DNA of 64,000 nt from CALMEC01 sp964531025 (lineage in GTDB: Bacteria > Actinomycetota > Thermoleophilia > Miltoncostaeales > Miltoncostaeaceae). Both the position numbers and the translations under genes were made by a program. Where the stretch lies: the NCBI GenBank assembly GCA_964531025.1, contig CAZHDY010000001.1, positions 1,364,001 through 1,428,000 of the forward strand. The letters are read 5' to 3'. Under the pieces are notes generated by a model. The model saw only the letters and a list, made by a program, of their open reading frames with translations. It was not told the DNA's origin and ran no database searches. Numbering within the stretch: the stretch's first letter is position 1; each line of letters opens with the position of its first letter. This document shows, in pieces, positions 59,870 through 64,000 of this stretch.

Positions 59870-61675
59870 ATGAACGAGATCCGGGGTGACGAGAGCGGCA
59901 CCCCTCCACGGACACCGTGGCACCTGCGCGCATACGCCGTCCTCTGGCACCCCCGCTCCGCCGCCGCCGTGGCCGGGCTCATCGCCATCGCCTTCCTCCT
60001 GTTCCTCCCGAAGGGCGAGGACGCGCCGGCCCACCTCTACCAGACCCAGGTCTGGCGCGAACACGGGTGGCGCTTCTGGGACAACAACTGGTACGCCGGT
60101 CGCTACAGCCAGATCAACTACAGCCTGATCTACTACCCCCTTGCGGCGCTCCTCACCACGATCGTCGTGGTGACGGCGAGCATCGCGACCTCCGCCGGTG
60201 TGTTCGCCCGTATCGTGACCCGGCAGTGGGGTGCCTCGGCCCGCCCCGCCGCGGCGGTCTTCACGCTGCTGGCACCGGTCCCGGTCCTCACCGGTACGTA
60301 CCCCTTCATCTTCGGGCTCGCCCTCGCGCTCTGCGCGCTGATGACGATGCAGTCGCGCAGATGGACGCTCTGCATCATGTTCGGCGCCCTGGTGGCCCTG
60401 GGACACCTCCTGGCGTTGCTCCTCCTCATCTGCGCACTGTGCGGGCTCGCCGTCATGAACCGCCGCACGGTGCTCCGCCCAGGGCCCGAACGGCGCGTCG
60501 CCATCGCCTACGCCGTCATCCTCGCCGCCACGCTCATCCCCTGGCGCGCCTTCAGCACGTCGGGCGCCCAATACCCCTTCGCCGCGGAGGACCTGGCGGC
60601 GCTGCTCGCCTACTGCGTCATCGGTCTCGCCCTCACGTGGGGCCGCGACGACCTGCGGCCGCTACGCGGCATCTTCGGCGTCTACGGCCTGCTGGGTATC
60701 GCCGCCTTCATGGTCTCGTCCCCGCTCGGCGCGAACGCCGGTCGGCTCCTCCAGTACCTCGGGCTGCCGCTGCTTCTCATCCCCATCGCACTGCGGGGCT
60801 TCCGTCCCCGCCTGGCACTCGGTCTGGTGATCGCGGGTGCGCTGGCATGGCAGCTCAACCCCGCCGTGCGCGGTCTCCAACAATCGCAGGCGGTGCGCTC
60901 GTCCAGCGAGGAGTTCTGGTTCCCTGTGGAGGCGTTCCTCAGCGAGCATGCCGATCCCAACTACCGCGTCTCCATCGTCGCGACCGATCACCACTGGGAG
61001 GCCTTCTACCTGGCCCGGCACGGGGTGCCGCTCACGCGCGGCTGGTACCGCCAGGACGACTTCCCGGCGAACGCCGACCTCTACGGCGAGCTGACGGCGC
61101 AGTCCTACCGCACATGGCTCCGTCGCATGGCCGTCCGCTACGTCTTCCTGCCCGAGGACTCATTGGACTACAGCGCCATGCAGGAGGCGGCGCTCCTCCA
61201 GAAGGGCGACGTGCTTCCGCAGATCGCCGAGATCGGCAGCTGGAAGGTCTACGAGGTACCTGACGCGACACCGATCGCCACCCCGGCCGGCAGCATCTCG
61301 GTCCGTCGCATCGACAGCGAACGCGTCACGGTGCACGCCACCAAGCCGGGTCGCTACCGCCTGCGCATCCGGTACACGCCGTACTGGCGCGTGGTGGAGG
61401 GGGACGGCTGCGTCATGCCGACCTCCACCTGGACGACCGAGCTGCGCGTGACGAAGCCCGGGATGATCACCCTGCAGTTCCAGGTGGGCTTCTCGCGCGT
61501 CGTCAGCACGGTGCTCGGTCGTCCGGCCCGATGCCCGCAGGACGAGTTCGTCGGGCCGTTGCCCAATGATCCGCCGCCCGGCACCCCGGGGACGGCCGGG
61601 GCTACGGCGGACCGACCTTCGGAGCCCACTGTGGTCCCCCGAGGGACCAGTCGAACGATGGGTGGAACTCGTTGA
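59870..61675 (+). CDS. GT-C-like polytopic membrane protein
   Basis: A 601-residue protein with about ten helices (residues 28-340) and a large extracytoplasmic C-terminal domain (345-600). The first loop holds EDAPAHLYQTQVWREHGWRF and WDNNWYAGRYSQINY, typical of GT-C sugar transferases with an acidic site near the membrane. The C-terminal part is beta-rich (RRIDSERVTVHATKPGRYRL). I infer a lipid-linked sugar transferase, but no family is certain. Its end overlaps the convergent gene by 74 bases. Confidence 0.65.
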   Translation: MNEIRGDESGTPPRTPWHLRAYAVLWHPRSAAAVAGLIAIAFLLFLPKGEDAPAHLYQTQVWREHGWRFWDNNWYAGRYSQINYSLIYYPLAALLTTIVVVTASIATSAGVFARIVTRQWGASARPAAAVFTLLAPVPVLTGTYPFIFGLALALCALMTMQSRRWTLCIMFGALVALGHLLALLLLICALCGLAVMNRRTVLRPGPERRVAIAYAVILAATLIPWRAFSTSGAQYPFAAEDLAALLAYCVIGLALTWGRDDLRPLRGIFGVYGLLGIAAFMVSSPLGANAGRLLQYLGLPLLLIPIALRGFRPRLALGLVIAGALAWQLNPAVRGLQQSQAVRSSSEEFWFPVEAFLSEHADPNYRVSIVATDHHWEAFYLARHGVPLTRGWYRQDDFPANADLYGELTAQSYRTWLRRMAVRYVFLPEDSLDYSAMQEAALLQKGDVLPQIAEIGSWKVYEVPDATPIATPAGSISVRRIDSERVTVHATKPGRYRLRIRYTPYWRVVEGDGCVMPTSTWTTELRVTKPGMITLQFQVGFSRVVSTVLGRPARCPQDEFVGPLPNDPPPGTPGTAGATADRPSEPTVVPRGTSRTMGGTR

Positions 61676-62333
61676 CGAAGAGGGCCCAGGTGGTCCATCC
61701 GATGATCGCCGTGAACGCGAAGAACGCGCTCGTGCGATAGATGGTCAGGCATCCGACCATGCCGACCTTCCGCTTCGCCCACGGCCAGAAGGGGTCACTG
61801 GGGAAGATCTTGGTCTCGAAGTAGACCGTGGTCAGCATGCGCCACCGGCTGAGAAGCAGCACGGCCCAGAACACGTCCCAGACACCTCCGAGGGAGGTGT
61901 AGTAGGCGACGGCGTCCAGCCGCCTCCCCTCATCGCCGACGTACTGCCAGACGTCGAAGTGCACGAACATGTCGCTGAACGGCCAGAACAGCATCACGCC
62001 GACCGAGTCCAGCGTGTCGCTCAGGCCGTGCGCCCACGCCCCGAGGATGAACGAGATCCCCCAGGCCGGTTTCTTCGACAGCAGGTAGATCAGGAGGCCG
62101 ATGACGACCGGGAAGAGCAGACCGTGGGTGAAGCCGACACCCGGCCAGCCACGATGGAACTGGATGGGGTCGTCAACGACCGGCTTGGTCCCGCTGAAGT
62201 CCAGGCCGTAGACGGCCCACTTGGTGAAGAAGTCCGGCGAGTAGGAGCCGATCAGACAGAACGGGATGCTGATGATCGAGCCCATCTTGAGCCGCATGAG
62301 GTACGGCTCGAGGTCGTGTGCCGCCCAGCTCAC
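61602..62333 (-). CDS. Membrane-bound metal-dependent hydrolase-like protein (DUF457-like)
   Basis: A 243-residue protein from GTG 62333. Several helices (IGSYSPDFFTKWAVYG, LLFPVVIGLLIYLLSK, SFILGAWAHGLSDTLDSVGV, VWDVFWAVLLLSRWRM) carry the H and D residues (H in RGWPGVGFTHG and WAHGLSD) that the YdjM/DUF457 group uses for metal. Assignment is by pattern and modest. The start overlaps the upstream stop (GTGA), and the 3' end overlaps the GT-C gene by 74 bases. Confidence 0.6.
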   Translation of the reverse strand: MSWAAHDLEPYLMRLKMGSIISIPFCLIGSYSPDFFTKWAVYGLDFSGTKPVVDDPIQFHRGWPGVGFTHGLLFPVVIGLLIYLLSKKPAWGISFILGAWAHGLSDTLDSVGVMLFWPFSDMFVHFDVWQYVGDEGRRLDAVAYYTSLGGVWDVFWAVLLLSRWRMLTTVYFETKIFPSDPFWPWAKRKVGMVGCLTIYRTSAFFAFTAIIGWTTWALFVNEFHPSFDWSLGGPQWAPKVGPP

Positions 62334-62575
62334 GCGAAGCGCCTCACGATGAACGGCTGCAGCGCGGTGACCCCCGCCACGTACAGGAGCGCCTGCCAGA
62401 ACCCGAGGAAGAACATCCACGGGACCATGATCCCGAGCACGCAGTAGATCGCCCCGGCGATCATCCAGTAGGTGACCGAGACGACACCCTCACGACGGGA
62501 GGGCTCGGACGTCGGGCCGGACGCGTCGCCCGCGTCGGGCGGGTTCGCGTCGGTTTCGGATTCGGAGGCGGACAC
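62330..62575 (-). CDS. Small two-helix membrane protein
   Basis: An 81-residue protein from GTG 62575. A polar, acidic N-terminal 30 residues (SASESETDANPPDAG) is followed by helices YWMIAGAIYCVLGIMVPWMF and GFWQALLYVAGVTALQPFIV. Coupled to the downstream gene by a four-base overlap. Family not recognised. Confidence 0.6.
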   Translation of the reverse strand: MSASESETDANPPDAGDASGPTSEPSRREGVVSVTYWMIAGAIYCVLGIMVPWMFFLGFWQALLYVAGVTALQPFIVRRFA

Positions 62576-62629
62576 CGCGGGGCATCCTACCCGGACGGCG
62601 AGGCGAAGAACGAACCGGCGCACCTGCTG

Positions 62630-63055
62630 TTGGTCCTGCGGGGCGCAGCCCTGGGACTGGCGGAGGGCTATCCACCCACCGGTCTATCCCCCCACCCACC
62701 CCGGCCAACCGCCAGTCCCCGAGCTTCGCGCGGGGCCTCACATTCGGCCGGGGGAGGTCGGGTGGATGGGTGCGGGCACACGCGCACCCACCGTCGATCC
62801 TTCGTTGCGCTGCCGAGGACCAACGGTTTGCCCGTGTACAGCAGGACCGACAGTGCCCGCACCCAACGGGATGCGAAAGACCATCACGAGAGGCCCGACG
62901 CAGGAGGGACTGGCGGTTGGCCGGGGCGGGTGGGTGGATGCCCCTCCGCCAGTCCCCCGGCAGCGCAACCAGGGGGCGACGGTTCACCCGTGTACGGCAG
63001 GTACCGACTGTGCCCGCACCCAACGAGATGCGAAGGATCCCCACGTGAGGCCCGG
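62630..63055. repeat. Repeat family B, locus 4 (two hairpins and linkers)
   Basis: Hairpins 62653-62720 (enlarged loop with a second CTATCCCCCCACCCACC) and 62906-62956. Linkers: GGGTGCGGGCACACGCGCACCC (in part, near 62769), AGTGCCCGCACCCAACGGGA (62851), GATGCGAAAGACCATCACGA (62870) and again TGTGCCCGCACCCAACGAGA (63009). Almost identical to locus 1 in the linker. The EEP gene starts about 20 bases after it. Confidence 0.75.
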
Positions 63056-63073
63056 ACACGTAGCGTTCCCTCC

Positions 63074-64000
63074 ATGACCGATGCCCGCCACATCACGGTC
63101 CTCACCTGGAACCTCTTCCACGGGCAGAACGGAACAGGACTCGGCCCGACGCGGCGATCCACCTTCCTCCGACGCCCGATCGACGACGGAACCCGGCTCC
63201 ACGAGAACCGCAAGTACATCGACGAGATGGCGGCGGTCATCCGCTCACTGGACCCCACGATCGTCGCACTGCAGGAGGTGCCCCCTCAGGCGGTAGGACG
63301 CCTGGCGGAAGAGACGGGGATGCGCGCCGTGCGCTCGGTGATGCACCCGGTGATCGGACCGATCGCCCTGCGCGGGTGGTTGGCCGACCGCAATCCCGAC
63401 CTGTGGCGCACGCACGAGGGAACATCGAACGTGATCCTGTGCCACCGCGACTGGATGCCCGAGACGGTGTGGACGATCCGCCACAACCCTCCGCACTTCG
63501 CCATCCGGGAGGGCCACCGCCTGCGCCTGGGATGCCGGGAGCGCGTGCACTGGGTGCTGGAGCCGCGACGCCTGGTGGGGGCCCGGCTACGGCATCGACA
63601 CGACGGTCGGAGCATCACGGCGATCTCGCTGCACTGTCACAACTCGCTCGTGTGGGACGTCATCGGAACCGAGATGGCCCGGGTGATGCCCCTCGTGGGA
63701 CGTCATCTCACACCCGACGAGCCCGTGATCATGGCCGGCGACATGAACTCGGCCGGATCCCATCACCCGGCGATCGCCACGGTCCTGGACGCCGGGTTCA
63801 CCGAGTCGACGGTGGACGATCTGGTCCTCGACCACATCTTCCAGCGGGGACTGACCGAGGTGACGCCGCCCACCACGCTGGACATGTCGGCCCGCACCGT
63901 CACGGTCCCCTTCCAGGGCGGGGAGCGCACCGTGGTGCTCTCGGATCACAACATCGTGCGTGCCGTATACACCATTCACCCCTCGTCCACATCCATCAGA
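63074..64000 (+). CDS. Endonuclease/exonuclease/phosphatase-family protein (runs off right edge)
   Basis: An open frame of 309 codons from ATG 63074 with no stop before the window end. ITVLTWNLFHGQ (Asn metal site) and IVALQEVPPQAV (catalytic Glu) stand near residues 8 and 68. GDMNSAGSHHPAIA near 220 and LSDHNIVRAVY near 290 complete the fold. Members cut DNA, phospholipid or inositol phosphates, and the class is not clear. No signal peptide is visible. The C-terminus is outside the window, but little is likely missing since the SDH motif is usually close to the end. Confidence 0.9.
   Translation, partial: MTDARHITVLTWNLFHGQNGTGLGPTRRSTFLRRPIDDGTRLHENRKYIDEMAAVIRSLDPTIVALQEVPPQAVGRLAEETGMRAVRSVMHPVIGPIALRGWLADRNPDLWRTHEGTSNVILCHRDWMPETVWTIRHNPPHFAIREGHRLRLGCRERVHWVLEPRRLVGARLRHRHDGRSITAISLHCHNSLVWDVIGTEMARVMPLVGRHLTPDEPVIMAGDMNSAGSHHPAIATVLDAGFTESTVDDLVLDHIFQRGLTEVTPPTTLDMSARTVTVPFQGGERTVVLSDHNIVRAVYTIHPSSTSIR

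Overview
The window is GC-rich, densely packed bacterial chromosome. Neighbouring genes often overlap by 1-4 bases, GTG and TTG starts are frequent, and there is an F420/deazaflavin-type nitroreductase, an OmpR-type two-component operon, a bifunctional-type dCTP deaminase and an RmlA of the long form. Together these point to an actinobacterium. A secreted protein of a kind I associate with Thermoleophilia hints at that class, but I cannot prove it from sequence alone. Nothing looks like plasmid or phage: no integrase, transposase, rRNA or CRISPR array was seen, and one tRNA (Lys, CTT) is present.

Layout. 1-9.8 kb: a truncated rhodanese, a small zinc-site protein with a structured leader, an XRE regulator, lipA, dcd, tatA, an amidohydrolase, a TPR membrane protein, tRNA-Lys, a secreted protein and an SF2 helicase. 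9.9-17.6 kb: DUF1345 and CcdA membrane proteins, then a nucleotide-sugar cluster (WbpI-like epimerase, WbpA, WbpB, WbpD) with threonine synthase between them. Together these cover most of UDP-2,3-diacetamido-2,3-dideoxy-uronate synthesis. 17.6-25.6 kb: a VapBC-type pair, a SpoIID/LytB protein, and a TetR-controlled heterodimeric ABC exporter. 25.7-32.8 kb: a lipoprotein, the complete rmlACDB operon for dTDP-rhamnose, a HAD phosphatase, glycerate kinase and an SDR. 32.8-41.9 kb: histidine kinase and response regulator, HtrA protease, GNAT, a beta-propeller-like lipoprotein, a GT87-like membrane glycosyltransferase, a methyltransferase and lipB. 42-45.3 kb: an IscX-like mini-gene, an AhpE-like peroxiredoxin, rlmN and a DUF302 gene. 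45.5-53.2 kb: a glycosidase-fold protein lacking its nucleophile, three MFS exporters, and a TetR/SDR cassette with a decayed cyclase gene. 53.3-64 kb: trxB-trxA-fmdB-cstR, a HAD protein, a class A PBP, a GT-C-like protein, two membrane proteins and an endonuclease/exonuclease/phosphatase gene running off the right end.

The more unusual content lies between the genes. (1) Repeat family A: a 15-base end, TAG(A/G)TG(A/G)(T/C)TGATTCC, begins exactly at the stop codon of four different genes and is followed by hairpin-forming sequence. One membrane-protein gene is bracketed by two inverted copies. (2) Repeat family B: 50-70 base hairpins with GGGACTGGCGG/CCGCCAGTCCC arms, separated by conserved linkers, fill four long intergenic regions, with one fragment elsewhere. 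(3) Two 16-base ATACCC-N4-GGGTAT palindromes lie upstream of the DUF302 gene and of trxB. The trxB operon ends in a CstR-like repressor that keeps the two cysteines expected of a persulfide sensor and lacks the copper-ligand histidine. This suggests a small thiol/persulfide-stress regulon.
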